From Candidatus Thiobius zoothamnicola (GTDB taxonomy: Bacteria > Pseudomonadota > Gammaproteobacteria > Chromatiales > Chromatiaceae): 64,000 nt of DNA. Position numbers and translations under genes: made by a program. Every line of letters starts with the position of its first letter. Position 1 is the first letter of the stretch. Under the pieces are notes generated by a model. That model had not been told where the DNA came from and made no database searches. It worked only from the letters and a program-made list of their open reading frames with translations. Shown in pieces: positions 18,541 to 27,412 of this stretch. The stretch lies in NCBI GenBank assembly GCA_030826945.1, contig JAPQLC010000019.1, positions 34,218 through 98,217 on the forward strand. Reading direction: 5' to 3'.

Positions 18541-18641
18541 TTACTAAATTGATGTGTTTCTTTGTTAGTCGGGCTTTCCCTAGTAATGGGGCTTGATCTT
18601 AGCCCATTCAATCTAAACGTTAGGCAGTAAGAGAAAATATT

Positions 18642-19466
18642 ATGTCATATTTAGAACCCAATGAATTTGTGTCGAAAATGGTCGATCAAGGGGAATCCAA
18701 AGTTTACATGTCAGCTAAGGATACTTTGATTCGGGCTTTTATGGCAGGTGCTATTTTAGGCTTAGCCGCCATATTCGCTATTACTGTCGCGACCCAAACC
18801 GGCTCCCCACTAATCGGCGCTGTTTTGTTCCCTGTGGGGTTCATCATGTTATATCTGATGAAATTCGACCTTCTTACCGGCGTATTTACGCTGGTGCCAT
18901 TAGCCTGGATTGATAAACGTCCAGGTGTTACCTTCAGCCAAATCCTGCGTAACTGGGGTCTGGTCTTTATTGGAAACTTCGCGGGCGCGCTAACAACGGC
19001 TTTTATGATGTCGTTTATTTTGACTTATGGCTATAACACGGATGGCGGCGCATTAGCAGCTAAAGTCGCTACAATCGGTGAGTCTCGTACTCTGGGCTAT
19101 ATGACTCATGGCGCAGAAGGTTGGTGGACGATCTTTATTCGCGGCATGCTATGTAATTGGATGGTGTCTATGGGCGTGGTCGGCGCTATGATTTCCACTT
19201 CCGCCAGCGGAAAGATGGCCGCCATGTGGATGCCGATAATGTTATTTTTCTTCATGGGTTTTGAGCACTCGATCGTGAATATGTTTCTGTTTCCGTTTTC
19301 CATGATCATGGGAGGAGATTTCACCTTCATCGAGTACGTTGTTTGGAATGAATTACCAACCGTATTGGGCAATTTGGTTGGGGGCCTTGTATTGGTGGGT
19401 TTACCACTGTATTTCACCCATGTCTGCACCAGCCCAGAACGTATTCTGGCGAGTAGGAAAGGTTGA
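18642..19466 (+). CDS. Formate/nitrite transporter family channel
   Basis: 274 residues with six hydrophobic segments. FNT signatures are clear: GNFAGALTTAFM, GMLCNWMVSMGVV and FMGFEHSIVNMFLFP. FNT channels are pentameric inner-membrane pores for small monovalent anions. With a sigma-54 promoter and a kinase/phosphatase gene next door, as seen near nitrate assimilation genes, nitrite (NirC-type) is more likely than formate. No nitrite reductase gene is in the window, so the choice is inference. The ribosome binding site is weak (AAGAGAAAA). Confidence 0.88.
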   Translation: MSYLEPNEFVSKMVDQGESKVYMSAKDTLIRAFMAGAILGLAAIFAITVATQTGSPLIGAVLFPVGFIMLYLMKFDLLTGVFTLVPLAWIDKRPGVTFSQILRNWGLVFIGNFAGALTTAFMMSFILTYGYNTDGGALAAKVATIGESRTLGYMTHGAEGWWTIFIRGMLCNWMVSMGVVGAMISTSASGKMAAMWMPIMLFFFMGFEHSIVNMFLFPFSMIMGGDFTFIEYVVWNELPTVLGNLVGGLVLVGLPLYFTHVCTSPERILASRKG

Positions 19467-19518
19467 TGCTTGCCGCTGCCTCCCACCTTTTTTAGGTGAA
19501 GTCTGGAGAGCCAGTATC

Positions 19519-21267
19519 ATGACTAAAATGCTTCGCGTCAGTATCGGTCAACATTCTGATAAAGGTTGTAAACCCGTTAATCAGGACTTCTATGGCGCGA
19601 TTGCACCACGTCAATCAATATTGGAAAGCAAAGGGGTGGCTGCCGTAGTGGCTGATGGCATTAGCAGTAGTCCTGTCAGCCAAATCGCCAGCCAGACAGC
19701 GGTACGCGGTTTTTTAGATGACTACTTCGCCACTCCTGAATGTTGGTCTGTTAAAACTTCCGCGCAGCGAGTGACACAAGCACTCAACTCTTGGTTATAC
19801 GCGCAAACGTATAACGGCCATGGCCGATATAATCTTGATTTAGGCTATGTGTGCACATTCAGCGCACTGGTATTGAAATCAAATACCGCTTACCTTTTTC
19901 ATGTTGGTGATAGCCGGATCTGTCTATTGCGGGACTCTTCTATTGAGCAATTAACAGAGGATCACAGGTCGTGGATCTCCCAAGGAAAAAGTTATCTCAA
20001 CCGTGCTTTAGGCATGCGTGACCGTTTGGATATTGATTACCGGTCTGTTGCACTGCAGGTGGGAGATATTTTTATTCTGACGACAGATGGCGTCCATGAG
20101 TTCGCTGAATCTGCATCCATCGTTCAATTAATTCAGCACAATATGGATAATCTGGATGTGGCCGCCACCGAAATAATTGCACATGCCCGTTCACAAGGAA
20201 GTGACGATAACCTTACGGCACAGATTCTACGGGTTAACGAGTTACCCCAGTGCAATATCAAGGAATTACAGCATCAAGCCACCACCTTGCCATTTCCCCC
20301 AGAATTGCATCCTCGCATGGACTTTGATGGCTTCCATATTTTGCGTGAATTGCATGTCGGTAGTCGCAGCCATGTGTTTTTGGCCCAGGATATAAAGACG
20401 CGCCAGCCGCTCGTACTTAAAGCACCATCCGTTGATAAGCGTGATGATGCAGCTTATCTCGAACGCTTTCTGATGGAAGACTGGATCGCGCGGCGTGTTA
20501 ATCACGCCTATATCGTCAAATCTTTTGCATTGGAGCGCCCACGTAATTTTCTGTATACCACCACCGAATATATTGAAGGCCAAACGCTGGCACAATGGAT
20601 AATTGACCATCCATCCCCTGATCTCGAGTCAGTTCGTCGCATTGTGGAGCAGGTTGCTGGCGCCGTGCAGGCATTACATCGCCAAGAGATATTGCACCAG
20701 GACTTGCGCCCGGAAAATATTATGGTTGGCTCCAACGATACAATAAAGTTGATTGACTTTGGTTCAGCACGGGTGGCTGGCGTGGTTGAAATGGGGGAAT
20801 TGACCGAATACCCACACCTTCTCGGCAGCATTCAATATACAGCGCCAGAGTATTTTCTTGGCCAACAAGGCAGCAATCGATCAGATTTATTTTCCCTTGG
20901 CGTCCTGACTTACCAGATGTTATCCGGCCAGCTTCCTTATGGGACGCAAGTCGCGCGCTCAAGTAACCGGACTGCACAAAACCGGCTGGTGTATCGGCGT
21001 ATTTCAGATAATGACCGAACTACGCCAACATGGATTGATGACGCCATCCGTAAAGCCGTTCATATCAATCCCAATAAACGCTACGCGGAAATATCTGAGT
21101 TCTTGCAAGATATGCGTCGGCCTAATCCAAGTTATTGGCACAGGAAGCAGCAGTTACCGCTGATGGAGAGAAACCCCCTCATGTTTTGGAAAGGGGTCTC
21201 GCTGATTTTACTGATTATCACGCTTTTATTATTGGGCGCGCATCCACTGCTTAACCAGTACACATAA
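19519..21267 (+). CDS. Bifunctional PP2C phosphatase / Ser-Thr kinase with C-terminal membrane anchor
   Basis: 582 residues from the ATG at 19519, with GGAGAG eight bases upstream. The N-terminal PP2C domain has NQDFYGAI, VVADGISSS, HVGDSRICLL, TTDGVHEF and SDDNLTAQ, supplying the metal-binding aspartates. The kinase domain has the catalytic lysine in PLVLKAP, HQDLRPENIMV in the catalytic loop, LIDFGSAR as the DFG motif and TAPEYFLG. A single hydrophobic segment near the end (SLILLIITLLLLGAHPLL) anchors it in the inner membrane with both domains cytoplasmic. Similar fusions occur beside nitrate/nitrite uptake genes in proteobacteria. It lies 52 bases after the channel gene and probably shares its sigma-54 transcript. 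It may modulate the channel or the assimilation pathway. Confidence 0.9.
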   Translation: MTKMLRVSIGQHSDKGCKPVNQDFYGAIAPRQSILESKGVAAVVADGISSSPVSQIASQTAVRGFLDDYFATPECWSVKTSAQRVTQALNSWLYAQTYNGHGRYNLDLGYVCTFSALVLKSNTAYLFHVGDSRICLLRDSSIEQLTEDHRSWISQGKSYLNRALGMRDRLDIDYRSVALQVGDIFILTTDGVHEFAESASIVQLIQHNMDNLDVAATEIIAHARSQGSDDNLTAQILRVNELPQCNIKELQHQATTLPFPPELHPRMDFDGFHILRELHVGSRSHVFLAQDIKTRQPLVLKAPSVDKRDDAAYLERFLMEDWIARRVNHAYIVKSFALERPRNFLYTTTEYIEGQTLAQWIIDHPSPDLESVRRIVEQVAGAVQALHRQEILHQDLRPENIMVGSNDTIKLIDFGSARVAGVVEMGELTEYPHLLGSIQYTAPEYFLGQQGSNRSDLFSLGVLTYQMLSGQLPYGTQVARSSNRTAQNRLVYRRISDNDRTTPTWIDDAIRKAVHINPNKRYAEISEFLQDMRRPNPSYWHRKQQLPLMERNPLMFWKGVSLILLIITLLLLGAHPLLNQYT

Positions 21268-21292
21268 GTCGTTATTATACTGACGAATACCG

Positions 21293-23176
21293 TCACACTT
21301 CGGCCATATCGCCTTTTTCCTGCAACCATTGCCTGCGATCCGTCGCGCGTTTCTTTGCCAATAACATATCCATCAACTCATCGGAACCATCACCAGGCGA
21401 CGCCTGTAATTGCACCAAACGCCGCGTATCCGGGTGCATAGTGGTTTCACGCAGTTGTCCCGGATTCATTTCCCCTAAACCTTTAAAACGCTGAATATCG
21501 ACTTTGCCGCGAATTTTTTGCCGGGCAATGCGCGCTATCACGCCTTGGCGCTCAGATTCATCCAATGCATAGAACACCTGTTTACCCACATCAATACGAT
21601 AAAGCGGCGGCATAGCGACATAGACATGGCCTGCTTCAACCAAACTACGGAAATGGCGTACAAACAAAGCACACAACAGCGTGGCAATATGCGCTCCATC
21701 TGAATCCGCATCCGCCAGAATGCAGATCTTACCGAAACGCAGTCCAGATAAATCACAACTCCCAGGATCAACACCGATAGCGATGGCAATATCGTGTATT
21801 TCCTGCGAAGCCAGCACTTCGGTGGAATCCACTTCCCAAGTATTCAGGATTTTACCGCGCAACGGCATGATCGCTTGAAAAGCTTTATCACGCGCCTGTT
21901 TCGCCGATCCACCCGCCGAGTCCCCTTCGACCAAAAACAATTCGCTTAACCTTTGGTCATCGGTTAAACAATCCGTCAACTTACCCGGCAAAGCCGGTCC
22001 CTGCACAACCTTCTTACGTACCACTTTTTTACTGAGGCGCTGCCTGTGCTGTGCCGCCCGAATCACCAGCTCAGCAATCTGCGTCGCCGTTTCAGTATAT
22101 TCATTCAACCAAAGCGCAAAAGCATCCTTGACCACGCCAGAGACAAAAGCGGCGCAAGCGCGCGAAGAAAGGCGCTCTTTGGTTTGCCCGGAGAATTGCG
22201 GCTCAGCCAGTTTTATCGATAAGACATAACTGACATTACTCCACACATCATCTGGTGCCAGCTTGACGCCACGCGGCAACAAGTTGCGAAATTCACAAAA
22301 TTCACGAATCGCCTCAGTCAATCCAGTACGCAATCCATTAACATGCGTCCCTCCCTGAATGGTCGGAATCAGATTAACGTAACTTTCCGTTACCACATCT
22401 CCACCCTCTGGCAACCAAGCCAATGCCCACTCAGCAGTTCCCGCGTCTTTGACCACATGATCCGTGAATAACTTTTCCGGTATCCGTTCCTGCCCTTGAA
22501 GCGCATCCACCAGGTAATCAGAGAGACCCTCTTGATAACACCATTCATCATGCTCAGCCTGGCCTTCCTGATAAAAACGAATCCGTAAACCGGAGCAAAG
22601 CACCGCTTTAGCGCGTAATACCTGCTGTAAACGACGAATGCTGAAACTCGGCTTATCAAAAAATGCGGCTTCCGGATAAAAGCGCAGACGCGTACCCGTA
22701 TCCTTTTTATTGACTTTACCCATCGCTTGCAGATCGATCACTTTCTGTCCTTTGGCGAAGGCGATATGATGCTCTTCCCCATCACGCTTGATCCATACAT
22801 CCAAACGTTCAGACAACGCATTCACAACTGAAACGCCTACACCATGCAAACCGCCTGAGAATTGATAATTTTTATTGGAGAACTTGCCCCCTGCATGCAG
22901 TTGCGTGAGCAACACCTCAATGCCCGGAAGATTTTGTTGTGGATGCAGATCAACCGGCATGCCGCGTCCATCATCGCTGATTTCAATCGAGCCATCCTGA
23001 TAAAGCGTCACATCAATTTGCCGGGCATACCCAGCCAACGCTTCATCAACGCTATTATCAATCACCTCCTGCGCAAGATGATCAGGCCGATCCGTGTTGG
23101 TATACATACCGGGACGTTTACGCACCGGTTCCAGGCCACGCAACACTTCAATGGCGGAGGCATCGTAATTCGTCAT
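21293..23176 (-). CDS. parE: DNA topoisomerase IV subunit B
   Basis: 627 residues, typical of ParE rather than the longer GyrB. The ATPase domain has VIDNSVDEALAG, DDGRGMPVD and GGLHGVGVSVVNALS. The TOPRIM domain has EGDSAGGSAKQARD and DADSDGAHI. With ParC it unlinks daughter chromosomes. It is convergent with the kinase/phosphatase gene. About 165 bases with no clear element separate it from rpoH. Confidence 0.96.
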   Translation of the reverse strand: MTNYDASAIEVLRGLEPVRKRPGMYTNTDRPDHLAQEVIDNSVDEALAGYARQIDVTLYQDGSIEISDDGRGMPVDLHPQQNLPGIEVLLTQLHAGGKFSNKNYQFSGGLHGVGVSVVNALSERLDVWIKRDGEEHHIAFAKGQKVIDLQAMGKVNKKDTGTRLRFYPEAAFFDKPSFSIRRLQQVLRAKAVLCSGLRIRFYQEGQAEHDEWCYQEGLSDYLVDALQGQERIPEKLFTDHVVKDAGTAEWALAWLPEGGDVVTESYVNLIPTIQGGTHVNGLRTGLTEAIREFCEFRNLLPRGVKLAPDDVWSNVSYVLSIKLAEPQFSGQTKERLSSRACAAFVSGVVKDAFALWLNEYTETATQIAELVIRAAQHRQRLSKKVVRKKVVQGPALPGKLTDCLTDDQRLSELFLVEGDSAGGSAKQARDKAFQAIMPLRGKILNTWEVDSTEVLASQEIHDIAIAIGVDPGSCDLSGLRFGKICILADADSDGAHIATLLCALFVRHFRSLVEAGHVYVAMPPLYRIDVGKQVFYALDESERQGVIARIARQKIRGKVDIQRFKGLGEMNPGQLRETTMHPDTRRLVQLQASPGDGSDELMDMLLAKKRATDRRQWLQEKGDMAEV

Positions 23177-23341
23177 AGTTTGCTTAAGTCAGGCCGTGTT
23201 GATTGCTGCAGTGCATTTAGCAACCAGCACGTAATTAAGATGAGGGTGCCAAATAGCACCTATTGACAGGTTTCGGCGAATTTAATCACCACAAAACACA
23301 CTGAGGCGAGATATCAATGACGCGAAAAAATGCAACGCATT

Positions 23342-24190
23342 TCACGCCATAATCGCGGTTCTCATTTTTTGCATCGCCACTTTTTCAATCTGCCGGATAC
23401 GCTCGGCAGATACGCCGTACTCATCCGCCAATTCATGTAAAGTGGCTTTAGACTCACTCAACCAACGGCGCTGTAAAATATCGCGACTGCGCGCATCCAG
23501 ACCAGCCAATGCTTGATACAGCGCTTCCTGTTGGCGATGTTCGCTATCCAAGGTTTCAAATTGACTGGCCGGTTCGTGGCGCATATCCGCCAGATAAGCC
23601 GATGGCGCAAAATTAACGGCATCTTCCTCATCAGCTTGTGGCCCATCAAACGCGATATCCTGGCTGGACATACGCGCCTCCATTTCCAACACGGTTTCAG
23701 GCTTAACCCCAAGATCTTCTGCAATCCCGGCAACCTCTTCCGGTGAAGACCAGCCCAAACGTTGTTTCGCACTGCGCAAATTGAAAAACAGTTTGCGCTG
23801 CGCCTTGGTGGTCGCCACCTTGACAATGCGCCAATTACGCAAAATATATTCATGCATCTCAGCTTTGACCCAATGCACGGCGAAAGAAACGAGACGCACG
23901 CCAATATCCGGGTCAAAGCGCCGCACCGCCTTCATCAAGCCGATCGTGCCCTCCTGCACCAGATCCTGCTGCGGCAGTCCGTAGCCATTGTAATTACGCG
24001 CGATGCGCACGACAAAACGTAAATGCGCAAAAATCAGCTCACGCGCCGCCGCCAAATCCTGATCATCACGGTAGCGGATTGCCAACGCCTTCTCACGCTC
24101 CGCGCTCAGCATAGGCAACTGAAACGCCGCATTGATATAGGCGTCCATACTACCAGTGGGTAAAAGAGGGGAAATCGCTGTATTAGTCAT
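23342..24190 (-). CDS. rpoH: Heat-shock sigma factor RpoH (sigma-32)
   Basis: 282 residues from the ATG at 24190; a GTG six codons earlier is in frame. Sigma region 2 has LIFAHLRFVVRIARNYNGYG and QEGTIGLMKAVRRFDPDIGV, and region 4 has RDILQRRW with the final helix-turn-helix ERIRQIEKVAMQKMR. It directs RNA polymerase to chaperone and protease genes. Upstream are two CIRCE-like operators overlapping a good sigma-70 promoter, which suggests HrcA repression of the sigma factor itself. It is not next to ftsX as it often is in related bacteria. Confidence 0.95.
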   Translation of the reverse strand: MTNTAISPLLPTGSMDAYINAAFQLPMLSAEREKALAIRYRDDQDLAAARELIFAHLRFVVRIARNYNGYGLPQQDLVQEGTIGLMKAVRRFDPDIGVRLVSFAVHWVKAEMHEYILRNWRIVKVATTKAQRKLFFNLRSAKQRLGWSSPEEVAGIAEDLGVKPETVLEMEARMSSQDIAFDGPQADEEDAVNFAPSAYLADMRHEPASQFETLDSEHRQQEALYQALAGLDARSRDILQRRWLSESKATLHELADEYGVSAERIRQIEKVAMQKMRTAIMA

Positions 24191-24341
24191 CAATTTAAAC
24201 CACGCCACTTGATTATCTATGTCCCAGGCGAAATGCCCGTAGAAGTCTCGTGTAGTTACTTCCCTGAATCCGGCTTCCTTAAATCAGCGGATTACGAAAA
24301 TGTATTCTCATAACCCAACACATCCAGCTACGCCATTTCTT

Positions 24342-24369
24342 AATATACGATCAGACTAGCACTCCTCAA
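24342..24369 (-). promoter_or_regulatory. Predicted sigma-70 promoter of rpoH
   Basis: On the minus strand a -35 box TTGAGG (24369-24364), a 16-base spacer and a -10 box TATATT (24347-24342) point at rpoH. Start of transcription would be near 24335, leaving a leader of about 145 bases. The -35 box lies inside the distal CIRCE-like operator, so a bound repressor would block it. Confidence 0.5.
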
Positions 24370-24382
24370 TCAGGGGTGCCAG
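24356..24382. promoter_or_regulatory. Degenerate CIRCE-like operator
   Basis: CTAGCACTC, nine bases, GGGTGCCAG. Same geometry as the CIRCE box 31 bases away but with more mismatches to TTAGCACTC-N9-GAGTGCTAA. It overlaps the predicted -35 box of rpoH. Confidence 0.55.
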
Positions 24383-24386
24383 TTGT

Positions 24387-24413
24387 TTAGCACTCTAATA
24401 GTGAGAGTGCCAA
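24387..24413. promoter_or_regulatory. CIRCE operator (HrcA binding site)
   Basis: TTAGCACTC, nine bases, GAGTGCCAA: one mismatch from the CIRCE consensus, bound by the heat-shock repressor HrcA. It lies upstream of rpoH and just past the terminator of the small upstream gene. No hrcA, groES or dnaK gene is in the window. Confidence 0.82.
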
Positions 24414-24439
24414 AATAATACCACTATTTGGCTAAAACG

Positions 24440-24460
24440 AAAAAACCCGCCATCGGCGGG
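24440..24460 (-). terminator. Rho-independent terminator
   Basis: CCCGCC and GGCGGG with a three-base loop, followed on the minus strand by six T. It ends the transcript of the small gene at 24491-24718 and separates it from rpoH. Confidence 0.88.
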
Positions 24461-24490
24461 TCTTTTAAGGCAATTACCTGATTGGAACGC

Positions 24491-24718
24491 TTACACGGCG
24501 CTTGAACCGACTAACTTATGAGAGATTTCAACAACACGCATGGCTTTTTCCATGTAAGTCTCACGATAGTCCTTGAGCAAACCATCCTGGCTATAGTAAT
24601 AATCCTTGCCTGAGATGCCGCCATCATGTTCACGATCAATGAATTGCTTTTGCAATTCCAGCATTTCGCTGATCAAGGTTGCTTTTTCCGCTTCTAACGC
24701 CGCTTTATCTTCACTCAT
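24491..24718 (-). CDS. Small conserved-looking hypothetical protein
   Basis: 75 residues from the ATG at 24718, with GGAG six bases upstream. The sequence is charged and helical: EKATLISEMLELQKQFIDRE, then GISGKDYYYSQDGLLKDYRE and MEKAMRVVEISHKLVGSSAV. There is no signal peptide or membrane segment. It is likely cytoplasmic. I do not recognise a named family. It is followed by a strong terminator and lies about 80 bases downstream of the TRAP transporter genes on the same strand. Confidence 0.65.
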   Translation of the reverse strand: MSEDKAALEAEKATLISEMLELQKQFIDREHDGGISGKDYYYSQDGLLKDYRETYMEKAMRVVEISHKLVGSSAV

Positions 24719-24801
24719 CATGCACTCCGTGAAATTCACCTAACCGGGATTGGTTAAGCGGCGGCAATATAACATACCGCCCATCATCTGCGCAGGCTTG
24801 A

Positions 24802-26211
24802 TCAAACAGCTCCTATCAGGCTTGGCAACCACAGCACAATCTGCGGCATGAGGATTAATACGGCGATAGTCAGTATGTCGGCGATGAAAAAAGGCGTCAC
24901 GCCACGAAACACATCTTGTACGGAACATTCCGGGCGCACACCCGCGACGACAAAGCAGTTCAACCCGATGGGCGGCGTAATCAAACAAAGCTCGGCCATT
25001 TTGACGACAATAATGCCGAACCAGATGGCGCAGCCCGTCTCGGATAAACCAAAGGCGGAATCGGCCGCACTGACACCCACCCCTCCGTTCAACGCGATCA
25101 CCGCCGGGTAAACGACCGGCAAAGTCAGCAACAACATGCCAATAGCATCCATAAACATGCCCAGAATGGCATAAGCACATAAAATCAGGATCAACGTCAG
25201 TAATGGGCTTTGTTCCAAACCGCTGATCCAATCAGCGAAAGTTCCGGGCAGATCGGCAAAACCGAGAAAGCGCACATATAACAGCACCCCCCAGATAATG
25301 GTGAAGATCATCGCGGTCAGTTTGGCGGTTTCCAGCAACGCGCCCCGCAAGTCGTGCCATCGCATGCCTTTGTACGCGGCCAGACAGAGAATGATGAATG
25401 CGCCGAGTGCGCCTGCTTCGGTCGGCGTGCCCACGCCACCATAGATGCAGACGAAAATAATACCGGTCACGATAAAGATCGGCAATGCACCCGGCAATGC
25501 GGCGAACCGCTCCCGCCAACCGTAGCCCTGCACCGGCGGCCCCAAATCCTGACGTAAGCGAGCAAGCACAATCACCAGCCCGGCATAAATCAGTGCGGAG
25601 ACGATACCTGGCAAAAAACCCGCCATCAACAAAGCGCCGACATCCTGTTCAACGATAATGGCATAAATGACCAATATCGCCGACGGTGGAATCAACGAAG
25701 CCAAAGTACCACCCGCCGCCACCACGCCCGCCGCAAAACGTTTGTCATAACCCAATTTCAGCATCTCTGGAATCGCGATGCGTGCGAACACGGCGGAAGT
25801 GGCGACAGATGCGCCCGAGACCGCCGCGAATCCGGCGGTGGAAAACACCGTGGCGACCGCCATGCCGCCAGGCAACCAGCCAACCCAACGTTTTGCCGCC
25901 TCAAATAAAGCGCGGGTAAGACCGGCATGATAAGCGAGAAAACCGATTAAAATGAAAGTCGGAATCAAAGACAAAGCGACCGTCGATATTTTGGAATGCG
26001 GGATGGTTCCCGCCATTTTTATCGCCACCATCAGGCCTTTCTCAAACCCCAGTTTGGCAGTGAAAATCCACAACAATCCTAAGAAACCGGCCAAAGCCGC
26101 CGCGAACGCCACCCGCATTCCGAGCACCACCAAAACCAGCATCAAACCAGTGACCCATAAACCGATATCAATGGATGACATGGTGGCCATCTGCTGCCAG
26201 ACCATGTTCAT
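24802..26211 (-). CDS. dctM: TRAP transporter large permease (DctM-type)
   Basis: 469 residues with about twelve or more hydrophobic segments. DctM signatures include FAAALAGFLGLLWIF, VAVATVFSTAGFAAVSGASV and ASLIPPSAILVIYAII. Together with the small subunit it forms a sodium-driven importer for a carboxylate-type solute. The start overlaps the dctQ stop (ATGA). No periplasmic binding-protein gene (dctP) lies nearby, so the solute cannot be guessed. Confidence 0.92.
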   Translation of the reverse strand: MNMVWQQMATMSSIDIGLWVTGLMLVLVVLGMRVAFAAALAGFLGLLWIFTAKLGFEKGLMVAIKMAGTIPHSKISTVALSLIPTFILIGFLAYHAGLTRALFEAAKRWVGWLPGGMAVATVFSTAGFAAVSGASVATSAVFARIAIPEMLKLGYDKRFAAGVVAAGGTLASLIPPSAILVIYAIIVEQDVGALLMAGFLPGIVSALIYAGLVIVLARLRQDLGPPVQGYGWRERFAALPGALPIFIVTGIIFVCIYGGVGTPTEAGALGAFIILCLAAYKGMRWHDLRGALLETAKLTAMIFTIIWGVLLYVRFLGFADLPGTFADWISGLEQSPLLTLILILCAYAILGMFMDAIGMLLLTLPVVYPAVIALNGGVGVSAADSAFGLSETGCAIWFGIIVVKMAELCLITPPIGLNCFVVAGVRPECSVQDVFRGVTPFFIADILTIAVLILMPQIVLWLPSLIGAV

Positions 26212-26825
26212 GCATCATCACCTTTTAACAATACATCGGCCTCACGCACTGCGGTCTGCGCTGGATTTTCGCTTTGCGGAATCACGATCGGCAGTTTGTT
26301 GGGATAAGTTAATGCACGCAGACAAGCCATGATTTGCACGCTTAACCGCAGCGCCAGAAAACTCAACGCAACCGGTACCACCAATTTGGCAGGCCAAGTC
26401 GGCAAATCAATATCGAGAGAGGAGTCACCCAGCACAAACGTTCGATTGAAATGTAAGTAAGAGCCGTAAATGAGCACTAAAATCAGCCCTAACATCAATA
26501 CACTGGAAACCAATTCAACGAACCACAGGCGCGCTTTGCTCAAGCGGCCAACCACAACATCCATGCGGATATGCCCTCCCAGCCGCTGGGTATAAGCGAT
26601 CCCCAGAAACGCCATAAAGGCCATCGCCTGTTCAACCCAATCAATATAGCCGTTGATGGGTAAATCAAACAGCCAACGCCCAAGAATATTGCCCACGGCC
26701 AGCAATACCAGCGCTAAGATGATCACGCCGCCAAACAAGGTCAATGCCGATTCGAGCCGGAAAAGCCACTGATCAAAACGACTCAAACGGCTTTGATCGG
26801 TCAGGATGTTGATGGGATCAGACAT
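26208..26825 (-). CDS. dctQ: TRAP transporter small permease (DctQ-type)
   Basis: 205 residues with four hydrophobic segments. PINGYIDWVEQAMAFMAFLG and GGHIRMDVVVGRL match the DctQ pattern, in which the conserved E and R/HIRMD residues contact DctM. It is the membrane scaffold subunit of the TRAP transporter. It overlaps the end of the upstream 5-formyl-THF cyclo-ligase gene by 25 bases and the start of dctM by four. Confidence 0.88.
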   Translation of the reverse strand: MSDPINILTDQSRLSRFDQWLFRLESALTLFGGVIILALVLLAVGNILGRWLFDLPINGYIDWVEQAMAFMAFLGIAYTQRLGGHIRMDVVVGRLSKARLWFVELVSSVLMLGLILVLIYGSYLHFNRTFVLGDSSLDIDLPTWPAKLVVPVALSFLALRLSVQIMACLRALTYPNKLPIVIPQSENPAQTAVREADVLLKGDDA

Positions 26826-27391
26826 AAGGATTGAGTCACCACTTTATCCAACGCAATATCCCAGGGCTTGATATCCCATTGGGAACATTGCTGCTCATCA
26901 AATGCGACGCCAATCAATTGTGGGCCACGCCAAATTCTGCGCCGCCGCCGATACGCAAAAGTACGGTCATAAAACCCCCCGCCCATTCCCAGACGATGGC
27001 GACTTTGAGAAAACCCTAATAGCGGTGTCAGTACGACATCCAGTAAACTGGGCTTGATGCAGGTAGAGAAAGCATAAGCCGGTTCAGGAATATTGAACCG
27101 GTTTTTTCGCATCGGCGTATCGGGCGTCCAAACGGCGAATAACAACCGCCCGGGCAAAAAAGGATGCAATACCGGCAAATAGCAAGTCATACCAACACGA
27201 TAAGCTGAAATCAGACTGGGCAACGGGTCGGCTTCGCCCTTACAAGCGACATAGGCCGCCAGACGTTTAGCCCGTTTAAACTCAGGCAACGCCTGTATCC
27301 GCTGGTTAATGCGCCAGTTCGCCTGTACGCGTTGTTTGGCCGGTATATCAAGGCGACGCTGTTTGAGTTGTCGGCGGAGTAAAGCACTCAT
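26801..27391 (-). CDS. fau: 5-formyltetrahydrofolate cyclo-ligase
   Basis: 196 residues. RRQLKQRRLDIPAKQR at the start and the C-terminal LLGFSQSRHRLGMGGGFYDRTFA are the MTHFS/YgfA signatures; the GMGGGFYDR loop binds ATP. The enzyme converts 5-formyl-THF to 5,10-methenyl-THF, returning folate to the one-carbon pool. It is divergent from nadD with only 21 bases between. In many bacteria 6S RNA lies upstream of this gene; there is no room for it here. Confidence 0.92.
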   Translation of the reverse strand: MSALLRRQLKQRRLDIPAKQRVQANWRINQRIQALPEFKRAKRLAAYVACKGEADPLPSLISAYRVGMTCYLPVLHPFLPGRLLFAVWTPDTPMRKNRFNIPEPAYAFSTCIKPSLLDVVLTPLLGFSQSRHRLGMGGGFYDRTFAYRRRRRIWRGPQLIGVAFDEQQCSQWDIKPWDIALDKVVTQSLCLIPSTS

Positions 27392-27412
27392 GATGATAAA
27401 TAGGTTGAATAC

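Noticed and set aside
18268..18552. 94-codon frame upstream of the FNT channel gene
   Set aside because: It runs through the sigma-54 promoter and the hairpin, which explain the sequence better.
24408..24413. TTGGCA in the CIRCE box as a second -35 element for rpoH
   Set aside because: At 17 bases spacing the -10 would be CTAAAC, too poor compared with TTGAGG/TATATT.
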